From Paracoccus luteus (lineage in GTDB: Bacteria > Pseudomonadota > Alphaproteobacteria > Rhodobacterales > Rhodobacteraceae): a stretch of 64,000 nucleotides of DNA. Each line of letters opens with the position of its first letter. The first letter of the stretch is position 1. The position numbers were made by a program, and so were the translations under genes. The stretch is from assembly GCF_004522155.1 (NCBI RefSeq), contig NZ_SDEA01000009.1, positions 16,518-80,517 on the forward strand, given 5' to 3'. Positions 39,461 through 51,870 of this stretch are shown in pieces. The notes beneath the pieces were generated by a model. It did not search any database, had not been told where the DNA came from, and saw only the letters and a list, made by a program, of their open reading frames with translations.

Positions 39461-40695
39461 CGGTCCACCTCGCCGAACACGATGTCCATCGTCGCGATGA
39501 TCGCCGACACGTCGGCCAGCATGTGCCCCTTGGCCATCCAGTCCATCGACTGCATGTGCAGGAAGCCCGGCGCGCGCAGCTTGGCGCGATAGGGTTTGTT
39601 GGTGCCGTCGCTGACCATATAGACGCCGAATTCGCCCTTGGGGGCCTCGACGGCGGCATAAACCTCGCCCTTGGGCACCTTGAAGCCTTCGGTATACAGC
39701 TTGAAGTGGTGGATCAGGCTTTCCATGTCGCGCTTCATCTCGGCGCGGGGCGGGGGCGTCAGCTTGCCGCGGGCCAGCACGTCGCCCGCGGGTTCGGCCT
39801 TCAGCATGGCGATGGCCTGGCGGATGATGCGGGTGGACTGGCGCATCTCCTCCATCCGGCACAGATAGCGGTCAAAGCAGTCGCCGTTCGTGCCGACGGG
39901 GACGTCGAACTCGAACTCGTCATAGCATTCATAGGGCTGGCTGCGGCGCAGATCCCAGGCAAGGCCAGACCCGCGCGCCATCACGCCCGAATAGCCCCAG
40001 TCCAGCACGTCCTGTTCCCGGGCGACGCCGATATCGACCGTGCGCTGCTTGAAGACGCGGTTTTCGGTGATCAGCGTGTCCAGGTCGCGGACGACGCGGG
40101 GGAAGTTCACCGCCCAGTCGTCGATGTCGTCCAACAGCGCGGGCGGCAGATCCTGATGCACCCCGCCGGGCCGGAAATAGGCCGCGTGCAGCCGCGCCCC
40201 GCTGGCCCGTTCGTAAAAGATCATCAGCTTTTCGCGTTCCTCGAACCCCCACAGCGGCGGGGTCAGCGCGCCGACGTCCATCGCGCCGGTCGTGACGTTC
40301 AGCAGGTGGTTCAGGACGCGGCCGATTTCCGAATACAGCACCCGGATCAGGCTGGCACGGCGCGGGACGACCGTGCCGGTCAGCCGCTCGATGGCCAGGC
40401 ACCACGCATGTTCCTGGTTCATCGGCGCGACGTAATCCAGCCGGTCCAGATAGGGCAGGTTCTGCAGATAGGTGCGCGATTCCATCAGCTTTTCGGTGCC
40501 GCGGTGCAGCAGGCCGATGTGGGGGTCGACCCGCTCGACGATCTCGCCGTCCAGTTCCAGCACCATCCGCAGCACGCCATGCGCCGCCGGGTGCTGAGGC
40601 CCGAAGTTGATGTTGAAGTTGCGGATCTTCTGCTCGCCCGTCAGCACCTCGTGGGTGCCGTCGTCATAGGCGTTGCTGCGGATGTCGCCGTCCAT
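39457..40695 (-). CDS. nuoD: NADH-quinone oxidoreductase subunit D
   Basis: NuoD (412 aa), the 49-kDa subunit, forms most of the quinone-binding site with NuoB. The N-terminal [13 protein letters not shown] carries the quinone-site His, and [24 protein letters not shown] (about residues 70-93) and the C-terminal DIVFGEVDR ending are universal. It is separate from NuoC, as usual outside the enterobacteria. A 46-codon frame lies just upstream. Confidence 0.97.
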   Translation of the reverse strand: MDGDIRSNAYDDGTHEVLTGEQKIRNFNINFGPQHPAAHGVLRMVLELDGEIVERVDPHIGLLHRGTEKLMESRTYLQNLPYLDRLDYVAPMNQEHAWCLAIERLTGTVVPRRASLIRVLYSEIGRVLNHLLNVTTGAMDVGALTPPLWGFEEREKLMIFYERASGARLHAAYFRPGGVHQDLPPALLDDIDDWAVNFPRVVRDLDTLITENRVFKQRTVDIGVAREQDVLDWGYSGVMARGSGLAWDLRRSQPYECYDEFEFDVPVGTNGDCFDRYLCRMEEMRQSTRIIRQAIAMLKAEPAGDVLARGKLTPPPRAEMKRDMESLIHHFKLYTEGFKVPKGEVYAAVEAPKGEFGVYMVSDGTNKPYRAKLRAPGFLHMQSMDWMAKGHMLADVSAIIATMDIVFGEVDR

Positions 40696-40701
40696 CGGAC
40701 C

Positions 40702-40842
40702 CTATCCCTGCTGTGCGACGCGGGCGGCGCGGGCGGCCGGCCGGTCGGCGAATGTCGCGCGCCCCATCGCGGCGCGGCGGTGAAGGCCCGGGCCGGACGC
40801 GCCGGTGTTCCGGTGTCCTGTGGCGGCGGCGTCCTGCGTCAT
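40702..40842 (-). CDS. Possible 46-aa protein between nuoC and nuoD
   Basis: A 46-codon frame starts with an ATG that overlaps the nuoC stop (ATGA, 40842-40839) and ends 6 bp before nuoD, filling the 143-bp gap. The product is Arg/Ala/Gly rich ([18 protein letters not shown]), a composition that random GC-rich sequence also gives. The coupling geometry matches the other intercalated frames, which is the main argument for it; coding character is not convincing on its own. Confidence 0.35.
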   Translation of the reverse strand: MTQDAAATGHRNTGASGPGLHRRAAMGRATFADRPAARAARVAQQG

Positions 40843-41492
40843 TTCTTGCCGTCCGCCGTGACGCCGGTGGTCGCCGGGGCCTTTTCGTCGCCCGGCAGGA
40901 TGTATTTCGCACCCTCCCACGGGGACAGGAAATCGAACTGGCGGTATTCCTGGACCAGGTTCACCGGCTCGTAGACGACGCGCTTTTCGCTGTCGTCCCA
41001 GCGCACCTCGACATAGCCGGTGGTGGGAAAATCCTTGCGCAGCGGAAAGCCGCGGAAGCCATAGTCGGTCAGGATGCGGCGCAGGTCCGGGTGGCCCGAG
41101 AACAGGATGCCGAACATGTCGAACACCTCGCGTTCGAACCAGTTGGCCGAGGGCATGATCGCGGTCAGCGACGGCACCAGGTCATCCTCGCGCACGGCGG
41201 CGCGCAGGCGGATGCGCTGGTTGGTGTACATCGACAGGAACTGCCACACCATGTCGAACCGCGCCGGGCGCTGCGGGTAATCGACGGCGGTGATGTCCAC
41301 CAGCATGTTGAACCGGCAGGTCGGCTCGTCGCGCAGGAACTCGACCACGGCGGCGATCGCCGAGGCGTGGATGGTCACGTTCAGCTCGCCGAACGCCACC
41401 TCGGTCGCGATGACGTCGTTGGGGCGGCGCAGGGCGATCATCTCGCCCAGTTCGGCCAGCGCCGGCAGGTCCACATGGGTCAGGGTTGCCAT
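40839..41492 (-). CDS. nuoC: NADH-quinone oxidoreductase subunit C
   Basis: NuoC (217 aa), the 30-kDa subunit, is a structural part of the peripheral arm. The signature [31 protein letters not shown] (about residues 124-154) is complete, with GFPLRKDFP following. The frame is open upstream into nuoB, but ATG 41492 ([12 protein letters not shown]) is the only start that fits the family and lies 4 bp after the nuoB stop. Confidence 0.96.
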   Translation of the reverse strand: MATLTHVDLPALAELGEMIALRRPNDVIATEVAFGELNVTIHASAIAAVVEFLRDEPTCRFNMLVDITAVDYPQRPARFDMVWQFLSMYTNQRIRLRAAVREDDLVPSLTAIMPSANWFEREVFDMFGILFSGHPDLRRILTDYGFRGFPLRKDFPTTGYVEVRWDDSEKRVVYEPVNLVQEYRQFDFLSPWEGAKYILPGDEKAPATTGVTADGKK

Positions 41493-41496
41493 GACG

Positions 41497-42574
<1,078 letters not shown>

Positions 42575-42630
42575 TGCGACGAGGCGGCGCGCCGGGGTCT
42601 TCGCGGGCACGGGCGCGCGGGCCCTCCCCC

Positions 42631-42658
42631 GGTGATCCGGTGTGGGTGCCGGATCGCC
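42631..42658 (-). other. 10-bp hairpin upstream of the nuo promoter
   Basis: GGTGATCCGG (42631-42640) pairs with CCGGATCGCC (42649-42658) across an 8-nt loop, 10 bp with one G-T wobble. It lies between uvrA and the nuo promoter candidate, so it may be a terminator for uvrA or a protein-binding site. No T tract follows on the minus strand. Confidence 0.4.
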
Positions 42659-42888
42659 CAGGCCGCGGCTTGCAGCGGTCACGTTTCGGATCATCTGTCG
42701 GCGGATCATGGAACCGGCCCGCCCAAGGGCGCAGCCGCCACGCGACAACCTCTTTCACGGGTCGCTGCCGTCATTCGTGAGATACGCGGGTGACTTCGGC
42801 CCAAGCGCGTTGGTGCAGCGGCTGGCCGACGCCTGCCGGACCGGGGCCGGATCGCGCCGGCGCATGGACCCGCCGGGGCCGCCGGGCG

Positions 42889-45816
<2,928 letters not shown>

Positions 45817-45882
45817 GAACCGGCCTTTCGGGGACAAGCGCATCAGATAGGCAGGCTTGCGGCGAACGCAAGCGGACGGGCG

Positions 45883-45897
45883 GAACGTAACACGAAC
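45883..45897 (-). promoter_or_regulatory. LexA (SOS) box upstream of uvrA
   Basis: On the minus strand the sequence is GTTC-GTGTTAC-GTTC, a perfect match to the alphaproteobacterial LexA box GTTC-N7-GTTC. It overlaps a promoter candidate, TTGGCG with a 17-nt spacer before TACGTT, so LexA bound here would block RNA polymerase. A 7-bp hairpin (45855-45873) follows in the expected leader. Confidence 0.75.
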
Positions 45898-45996
45898 GCC
45901 AGCCGCCGCCAAGCGCATCGGACGGGCGGGCCGCACGCCGCCGTTGACCCGTTGCTGCGCCGCGCTATCGTCGTCTGACCCTGCAGGAGGCTTGCG

Positions 45997-47595
45997 ATGC
46001 GCCGGATGCTTTTGACCACCGCCCTGTTGACCCTGCCCGCCGCGGGCGCGCAGGCCGAATACGTGCTGAACGTGCTGCACATCAACGACTTCCACAGCCG
46101 GATCGAGCCGATCAACAAATACGATTCGACCTGCGACGCGGAAACGCTGGCCGCGAACGAATGTTTCGGCGGGGTGGCCCGCATGGCCGCCGCCATCAAG
46201 GCCAAGCGCGACGAGATCGCGGCCGCGGGCGGCAACGTGATCGTGCTGGACGCGGGCGACCAGTATCAGGGCAGCCTGTTCTATACGACCTACAAGGGCA
46301 AGGAAGTGGCCGAGTTCATGTCGGCCATCGGCTTTGACGCGATGGCAGTGGGCAACCACGAGTTCGACGACGGCCCCGAGGGGCTGGTCACGCTGCTGGA
46401 CGGGGTTAAGTTTCCGGTGATCTCGGGCAACCTCGACCTGTCGCGGTCGAACGTGCTCAAGGGCAAGGTCGGGGACAGCGTCACGCTGCAGGTCGGCGGC
46501 GAAAGGATCGGGATCGTCAGCGCGCTGGCGATGGACACGCCGGAGACCGCCTCGCCCGGGCCGAACGTGATCTTTCAGGACGACATCGACAGCCTGACCG
46601 CCGACGCGCAGGCGCTGACCGACGCGGGCGTGACCAAGATCATCGCCCTGACCCATTCCGGCTATCTGCGCGACCAGGACTTTGCGGCGCAGGTGCCGGG
46701 TCTGGACGCGGTGATCGGCGGGCACAGCCACACCCTGCTGGGCGACATGGAGGAAGCGGCCGGCCCCTATCCGACGATGGTCAAGGGCGCGGCGGGGACG
46801 GATGTGCCGGTCGCAACCGCCTATGCCTATTCCAAGTATCTGGGCCATCTGACGCTGACCTTCGACGACGCGGGGGTGCTGACCGGGGCCGCCGGCGCGC
46901 CCATCCTGCTGGACGCCAGCATCACCCCCGACCCCGCGATCGAGGCGCGGGTGGCCGAGATGCGCGCGCCCATACAGGCGCTGATGGAAAAGCTGGTGGC
47001 CGACACCGCAGCCCCCATCGACGGCGACCGGACCAGCTGCCGCGCCCGGGAATGCGAGATGGGCAACGTCGTGGCCGACGCCATGCTGGCGCGCACCGCC
47101 GGACAGGGCGTGACCATCGCCATCCAGAACGGCGGGGGCCTGCGCGCCTCCATCGACGCGGGGCCGGTCACGATGGGCGAGATCATCAGCGTCCTGCCGT
47201 TCCAGAACACGCTGTCCACCTTTCAGGCGACGGGCGCCACGCTGGTCGCCGCGCTGGAAAACGGCGCCAGCCAGTATGAAGAGGGCGCGGGCCGCTTCGC
47301 GCAGGTGGCCGGGCTGAAATACACGCTGGACCCCAAGGCCGCGCCCGGCAGCCGGATCAGCGAGGTGCAGGTGCGCGCGGGCGACGGCTGGGCGCCCATC
47401 GACCCCGCCGCGACCTATGGCGTCGTCACCAACAACTATGTCCGCACCGGCGGCGACGGCTTCGCGATGTTCCAGACCGAGGCGCAGAACGCCTATGACT
47501 TCGGCCCCGACCTTGCCGATGTGCTGGCGGAATACCTGATCGCGCAGGGGCCGGGGTTCGCGCCCGCGCTGGACGGGCGCATCACCGTGAAATGA
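45997..47595 (+). CDS. Periplasmic 5'-nucleotidase / metallophosphoesterase
   Basis: A 532-residue UshA-like enzyme: signal peptide ([16 protein letters not shown]), calcineurin-type metallophosphatase domain with [24 protein letters not shown] and GGHSHT, then the 5'-nucleotidase C-terminal domain with NGGGLRASI and [11 protein letters not shown], which stacks the nucleotide base. It should hydrolyse extracellular nucleotides in the periplasm to nucleosides, supplying the salvage enzymes encoded elsewhere in the window. A good AGGAGG site precedes the ATG. It is divergent from uvrA and its stop touches the next gene. Confidence 0.9.
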   Translation: MRRMLLTTALLTLPAAGAQAEYVLNVLHINDFHSRIEPINKYDSTCDAETLAANECFGGVARMAAAIKAKRDEIAAAGGNVIVLDAGDQYQGSLFYTTYKGKEVAEFMSAIGFDAMAVGNHEFDDGPEGLVTLLDGVKFPVISGNLDLSRSNVLKGKVGDSVTLQVGGERIGIVSALAMDTPETASPGPNVIFQDDIDSLTADAQALTDAGVTKIIALTHSGYLRDQDFAAQVPGLDAVIGGHSHTLLGDMEEAAGPYPTMVKGAAGTDVPVATAYAYSKYLGHLTLTFDDAGVLTGAAGAPILLDASITPDPAIEARVAEMRAPIQALMEKLVADTAAPIDGDRTSCRARECEMGNVVADAMLARTAGQGVTIAIQNGGGLRASIDAGPVTMGEIISVLPFQNTLSTFQATGATLVAALENGASQYEEGAGRFAQVAGLKYTLDPKAAPGSRISEVQVRAGDGWAPIDPAATYGVVTNNYVRTGGDGFAMFQTEAQNAYDFGPDLADVLAEYLIAQGPGFAPALDGRITVK

Positions 47596-47612
47596 CGGAA
47601 GGGAGCGAAAGC

Positions 47613-47966
47613 ATGGCCAATCAGGATTACACCGGCAGCTGCCAGTGCGGCGCGGTGGCCTTTACCGTGCAGGCCGATCTGGACCGGACGGTCACCTGCA
47701 ACTGTTCGCGCTGCCGCAGGCTGGGGTCGGTGCTGACCTTCGTGCCGCGCGACGCGCTGCGGTTCACGGCGGACGGTCCGACGACGGAATACCGGTTCAA
47801 CCGGCAGGCGATCGCGCATCATTTCTGCCCGACCTGCGGCATCCAGACCCACGCCTTCGGCGAGATGCCCGACAGCGGCCCGATGGCCGCCGTCAACGTC
47901 AACTGCCTGGATGGGGTGGACGCCCGCGCCCTGCCCTCGCAGGCAGTCGACGGGGCGTCCCACTGA
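47613..47966 (+). CDS. GFA-family zinc protein
   Basis: A 117-residue protein of the GFA/CENP-V fold. Zinc ligands are visible in [17 protein letters not shown] and [10 protein letters not shown]. Members include glutathione-dependent formaldehyde-activating enzyme, but most single-domain copies like this have no proven activity. An ATG at 47592 overlapping the nucleotidase stop is in frame; the ATG at 47613 is preferred for its GGGAG site. It is followed by a convergent gene 4 bp away. Confidence 0.8.
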   Translation: MANQDYTGSCQCGAVAFTVQADLDRTVTCNCSRCRRLGSVLTFVPRDALRFTADGPTTEYRFNRQAIAHHFCPTCGIQTHAFGEMPDSGPMAAVNVNCLDGVDARALPSQAVDGASH

Positions 47967-47970
47967 CGGA

Positions 47971-49164
47971 TCAGTGCACCAGCGGCCGGCCGTTGACGGC
48001 ATGGCGGACGGCCAGCTTGCGCGCCATCCGGCCCGACGCCAGCGGGCGCGCGGGTTCGGCCGCGTGGCCGCCGTCGCGCAGTTCGGGGAACAGCGCCAGG
48101 ATCTCGTCCCGCGCCGCCGTGCCGACTGCCTTCAGCGCCTCGGGGCCGGTATAAAGCGATTCCGCCTCGGCCCCGTTCGAGAACACGACCTCGTGCCGGT
48201 CGAACATGAAGCGGACATAGTCCACCCGGTCCATGTCCCGCGCGATGTCGATGCCGTCCAGCTGCAGCAGCTGCTTGGCGGCGACGAGGATTTCATCGGT
48301 GCCGAACATCCGCTGCGCGATCCGGGACCGCACCAGGATGCGGTGCTGCGGCGAGACCACCAGATCGGACGCCGGCAACCCGTCGCCCAGCGCACCCGCG
48401 CGGATGCGGATCGGGCGCAGCTTGGGGTTCCGCGCCAGCCCGGCCGCACTGACGCTGCGCGCGCCGACCCAGCGGACCGGCTGGGCGCCGCGGTCGCGGG
48501 TCATCACCAGATCGCCCGCGACCAGCGTTTCCACCGCCACCTCGCCCGCCGGGGTCAGGATCAGCGTTCCGGCGGCGAAGCAGTAGACGTCGTCGGCGTC
48601 CAGCGGCAGCGGAACGTCGGGTTGATATTCGATATCGTCGACGACCGTGTTCAGGGTGTCGTTGACCGCGTCAAGGACCGGGTCGAGGACCGGACCCAGC
48701 ACTTGCGCCTCTCCAAGTTGGGAAAGCGGCAAGTTGATGGGCTCGGCCAGCGGAACCCCAAGGACCGCGCCGGTCACGGTCACGCCGACGTTGTTGCCGC
48801 TCAACGGCACATCGCTGACAAAATATGTGTTCCCGTCGTCGCCATCGATGAAATAGCCGTCGACCGGGTTCAGCTGGACGTAGACGCCCGCCAAGGGCGG
48901 AAGGCCGACAGGCGTCGCCGTTGTCGCAAACGTCCCCGCCCCGACATAGGTGCCGGCGAAACCGACGGTCGTCCCGTCCGTGGTCACGGGCCGGATCGCG
49001 TCGCCGCGGTTCAGCGTCGTTGCCCCCGTGTCGTCCACGTCATAGAGGTCGAAGGACTGCGACGGTTGCAGATTGTTCAGGATCTGCGTCCCGCCAAGGT
49101 CGATGACCCCGGCATCCGCGTCCACGGACAGGAAACCGGGGGACAACAGGGTAACGTAAGGCAT
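47971..49164 (-). CDS. Hint-domain protein (orphan hedgehog/intein-like autoprocessing module)
   Basis: A 397-residue protein with two parts. Residues 1-190 are beta-rich, acidic and glycine/valine rich without a signal peptide (DLYDVDDTGATTLNRGD; LDPVLDAVNDTLNTVVDD). From Cys195 (CFAAGTLILTPAGEVAVETL) comes a Hint domain, continuing with VSPQHRILV and AKQLLQLDGI. Hint domains self-cleave at the first Cys. Proteins of this architecture are frequent in Rhodobacteraceae and may leave by type I secretion, but substrate and fate are unknown. It stands alone, with a 307-bp gap upstream. Confidence 0.8.
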   Translation of the reverse strand: MPYVTLLSPGFLSVDADAGVIDLGGTQILNNLQPSQSFDLYDVDDTGATTLNRGDAIRPVTTDGTTVGFAGTYVGAGTFATTATPVGLPPLAGVYVQLNPVDGYFIDGDDGNTYFVSDVPLSGNNVGVTVTGAVLGVPLAEPINLPLSQLGEAQVLGPVLDPVLDAVNDTLNTVVDDIEYQPDVPLPLDADDVYCFAAGTLILTPAGEVAVETLVAGDLVMTRDRGAQPVRWVGARSVSAAGLARNPKLRPIRIRAGALGDGLPASDLVVSPQHRILVRSRIAQRMFGTDEILVAAKQLLQLDGIDIARDMDRVDYVRFMFDRHEVVFSNGAEAESLYTGPEALKAVGTAARDEILALFPELRDGGHAAEPARPLASGRMARKLAVRHAVNGRPLVH

Positions 49165-49471
49165 GACATGCTCCGGGCAAAATGATGACGCGGCCAGCGA
49201 TGGCTGGCCGCGCAGGGATCGGAATGGTCAGGGAAACGAAGGCTCGTGGGCCGCCAGACAGGGCGAGGCACGCGAGATCGCATCAACATTCATTCGAACG
49301 TCCTGACAGAATGCCTGCGCGCAGGCGGTTCGAGGGTTCGCTGGAAGTGTTCCAAACCAGGCGGATTATCGCCGCCCGGACGGATTTGTCTAATTAACCT
49401 TGGTTAATCACAGGCGAGTTGCACAGGCGGAACACAACCGGCGGCAGACCACCGCGCCGTGCCCCGGACGT
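49165..49471. other. 307-bp gap upstream of the Hint gene
   Basis: This is the promoter region of the Hint-domain gene and the 3' side of moaA. It has the window's most AT-rich patch (about 49385-49410), with a perfect palindrome at 49393-49408. I see no coding frame of credible character. Confidence 0.5.
49393..49408. promoter_or_regulatory. ATTAACC-TT-GGTTAAT palindrome
   Basis: A perfect 7-bp inverted repeat with a 2-nt centre, in an AT-rich island 229 bp upstream of the Hint gene start. It contains two TTAA boxes 6 nt apart, close to the CtrA motif TTAA-N7-TTAA but one base short. It could be a regulator site or part of a promoter. Confidence 0.35.
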
Positions 49472-50470
49472 TCAGCCGCCGGTATGGCTCATGTGGCGCG
49501 ACATCTGACCCGCGACCCCGCGCGTGTAATCGAAGTCGTGGCCCTTGGGCTTGCGCGAGATCGCCGCGCGGATGGCGTCGTGCAGCATGGCGTCGCCCAA
49601 CCCCGCGCGCAGCGGCGCGCGCAGGTCGGCGCGGTCCTCCTGCCCCAGGCACATGAACAGCTCGCCCGTGCAGGTCAGCCGCACGCGGTTGCAGCTTTCG
49701 CAGAAATTATGCGTCAGGGGCGTGATAAAGCCGATCTTCTGCCCCGTTTCCTCGATGCGGACATAGCGGGCGGGGCCGCCGGTGCGTTCGGCCAGCGACG
49801 TCAGCGTCAGCCGTTGCGCCAGCCGCGCGCGCAGGTCCGACAGCGCCCAATACTGGCCCAGCCGCTGCTCCTCGCCCATGTCGCCCATCGGCATGACCTC
49901 GATGAAGGTCAGGTCGTGCCCCTCGGCCGCGCACCAGTCCAGCAGGGCGAACAGCTCGTCCTCGTTGAAGCCCTTCAGCGCGACGGTGTTGATCTTGACG
50001 CGCAGCCCGGCGTCCTTTGCGGCGCGCAGGCCGTCCAGCACCTGCGGCAGGCGGCCCCAGCGGGTGATGGCGGCGAACTTGTCGGGGTCCAGCGTGTCCA
50101 GCGAGACGTTGATCCGGCGCACGCCCAGATCGGCCAGCGGCGCGGCAAAGCGGGCCAGCTGGCTGCCGTTGGTGGTCAGCGTCAGCTCGTCCAGGCCGTT
50201 GCCCAGCCGTTCCGACATCGCCTGAAAGAACGACAGGATGTTGCGGCGCACCAGCGGCTCGCCCCCGGTGATGCGCAGCTTGCGCACGCCAAGGTCCACG
50301 AAGGCGCCGCACAGGCGCTCCAGCTCCTCAAGCGTCAGCAGGTCGGCCTTGGGCAGGAACTGCATGTGTTCCGCCATGCAATAGGTGCAGCGGAAATCGC
50401 AGCGGTCCGTCACCGACACCCGCAGATAGGTGATCGCGCGTGCAAAGGGGTCGATCAGGGGCGTCTGCAT
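49472..50470 (-). CDS. moaA: GTP 3',8-cyclase
   Basis: MoaA (332 aa) is a radical SAM enzyme that starts molybdenum cofactor synthesis by rearranging GTP. The N-terminal cluster is CDFRCTYC, the C-terminal substrate cluster [10 protein letters not shown] plus CTGELFMC, and the protein ends with the conserved Gly-Gly (HTGG) needed for activity. The frame is open far upstream, but ATG 50470 gives the family N-terminus ([21 protein letters not shown]). No other moa genes are adjacent. Confidence 0.95.
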   Translation of the reverse strand: MQTPLIDPFARAITYLRVSVTDRCDFRCTYCMAEHMQFLPKADLLTLEELERLCGAFVDLGVRKLRITGGEPLVRRNILSFFQAMSERLGNGLDELTLTTNGSQLARFAAPLADLGVRRINVSLDTLDPDKFAAITRWGRLPQVLDGLRAAKDAGLRVKINTVALKGFNEDELFALLDWCAAEGHDLTFIEVMPMGDMGEEQRLGQYWALSDLRARLAQRLTLTSLAERTGGPARYVRIEETGQKIGFITPLTHNFCESCNRVRLTCTGELFMCLGQEDRADLRAPLRAGLGDAMLHDAIRAAISRKPKGHDFDYTRGVAGQMSRHMSHTGG

Positions 50471-50624
50471 CCGTTGAACATAGGGGCGCAGCAGGACCGG
50501 CACAAGCGCGGCGGGTTCTTGCCGCGCGGCCGCGAACGGGCGTGGACAGGGGCGCGCGCGGGGGACTAGCGTCGGCGCGTGCGGACACGGCCGGTCCGCG
50601 ATGGCAAAGCCAGGAACCCCCACG

Positions 50625-51062
50625 ATGACCCACACAGCACGCCTTGCCCTGATCCTGCCGCTGCTGGCGCTGACCGCCTGCGGCGAGAACGCGATGTCCC
50701 CGATGGGCGCCCCGCGCACCCCCGGCGCGACCGTCACCGCGACCACCCCCGCGGCCGCCGCCGCGGCCGAGGCTGCGACCGGCGTCGCGCAGGGCACGGC
50801 CACGGCGGCGCCGGGCCGGCTGGGAACCACCATCGCCTCGCTGGGGGACGCGACGCAGCCGGGGATGTGGATCAGGACGCCGCTGGTGCGGACCGCGGGC
50901 AAGGGCCGCCTCACCAACCCCGCCACGGGCAAAAGCGTCAACGTGGACCTGATCCCCTTGTCCGGCCCGGCCTCGGCGGGCAGCCAGGTCTCGCTGCCCG
51001 CGCTGCAGGGGCTGGGCGCGGATTTGACCGACCTGCCCGAGGTCGAGGTCTATTCCATCTGA
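50625..51062 (+). CDS. Small uncharacterised lipoprotein
   Basis: A 145-residue predicted lipoprotein: short hydrophobic leader ([13 protein letters not shown]) with lipobox LTAC, an alanine/threonine-rich linker, and a compact domain ([37 protein letters not shown]). ATG 50625 is chosen over one eight codons upstream because the signal peptide then starts directly. No function is assigned. It is divergent from moaA and convergent with the PAP2 gene. Confidence 0.7.
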   Translation: MTHTARLALILPLLALTACGENAMSPMGAPRTPGATVTATTPAAAAAAEAATGVAQGTATAAPGRLGTTIASLGDATQPGMWIRTPLVRTAGKGRLTNPATGKSVNVDLIPLSGPASAGSQVSLPALQGLGADLTDLPEVEVYSI

Positions 51063-51123
51063 GTTCCAGTGGCGGCGGCGGTCAGGCAGGGGTCAAGCCT
51101 TTGACCGGGACAACCTGCCGCCG

Positions 51124-51780
51124 TCATTCCCGCCGGTCGTAGCCCCCGCCGGTGTCGGCGTCGTGTTCCTGCCGCGCGGGGGACCGCCGCCCCATCCCGG
51201 CCCGCATCCGCGCGGGCAGGCGCAGGGCGCGGAACGCCGCGTTCACGCCCGCCTCGGCCAGCCACCCGACGGCCGCGCCCGCGACGACATCCGCCAGATG
51301 GTGCTTGGCGCGCGGCACCTGGATCAGCCCGATGACCAGCGCACCCGCCGCCAGCGGCAGTGCGGCCCCGGGCGCCACCCGCGCCACGGCGCGCGCGCCG
51401 GCCACCGCGTCGGCGGTGTGGCCGGAGGGAAACGAGTTATAGTCATGCTCGTCCGGGCCATCGACGCCGGTCCGGTATTCGCCCTCGTCCAGCAGCTTGG
51501 CGGGCCGGGTCCGCACCACCCGCGACTTGATGGCGGCCTTGATCCGCGTGGCCACCCAGACCGAGGCCAGCGCCCGCGCGCCCCCCTCGGCCAGCGGCGC
51601 GTGGCGCAGCGCCAGCCCCGTCGCCAGCGCCAGCGCCGACAGCGCATAGGCGGGCGGCTGGTCCGAAATCTCGCTGGCCGCGCCCATTGCCTGCACGCCG
51701 GGATGGTCGCGCAGCTGCCCGGCCCGGGCGGACAAGGCGACGTCGGCGTCTTCGATCTGATCGACGATGTTGATGCTCAT
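51124..51780 (-). CDS. PAP2-family phosphatase, membrane
   Basis: A 218-residue type 2 phosphatidic-acid-phosphatase-like protein. The first two motifs are clear: KSRVVRTRP (KX6RP) and FPSGHT. The third, normally SRX5HX3D, reads IQVPRAKHHLADV, so the catalytic His and Asp are kept but the SR pair seems replaced. Hydrophobic segments around LSALALATGLAL, LPLAAGALVIGLI and VVAGAAVGWLAE fit a membrane enzyme acting on lipid phosphates or undecaprenyl pyrophosphate. Substrate not determinable. Confidence 0.75.
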   Translation of the reverse strand: MSINIVDQIEDADVALSARAGQLRDHPGVQAMGAASEISDQPPAYALSALALATGLALRHAPLAEGGARALASVWVATRIKAAIKSRVVRTRPAKLLDEGEYRTGVDGPDEHDYNSFPSGHTADAVAGARAVARVAPGAALPLAAGALVIGLIQVPRAKHHLADVVAGAAVGWLAEAGVNAAFRALRLPARMRAGMGRRSPARQEHDADTGGGYDRRE

Positions 51781-51870
51781 GCCGGGGCAACGCGCGCGGC
51801 GTCAGGCGGTTTCGCCCAGGGCCGCACTGTCATCCGGCACCCCGCGCCGATACGCGCAAAGGACCGCCGC

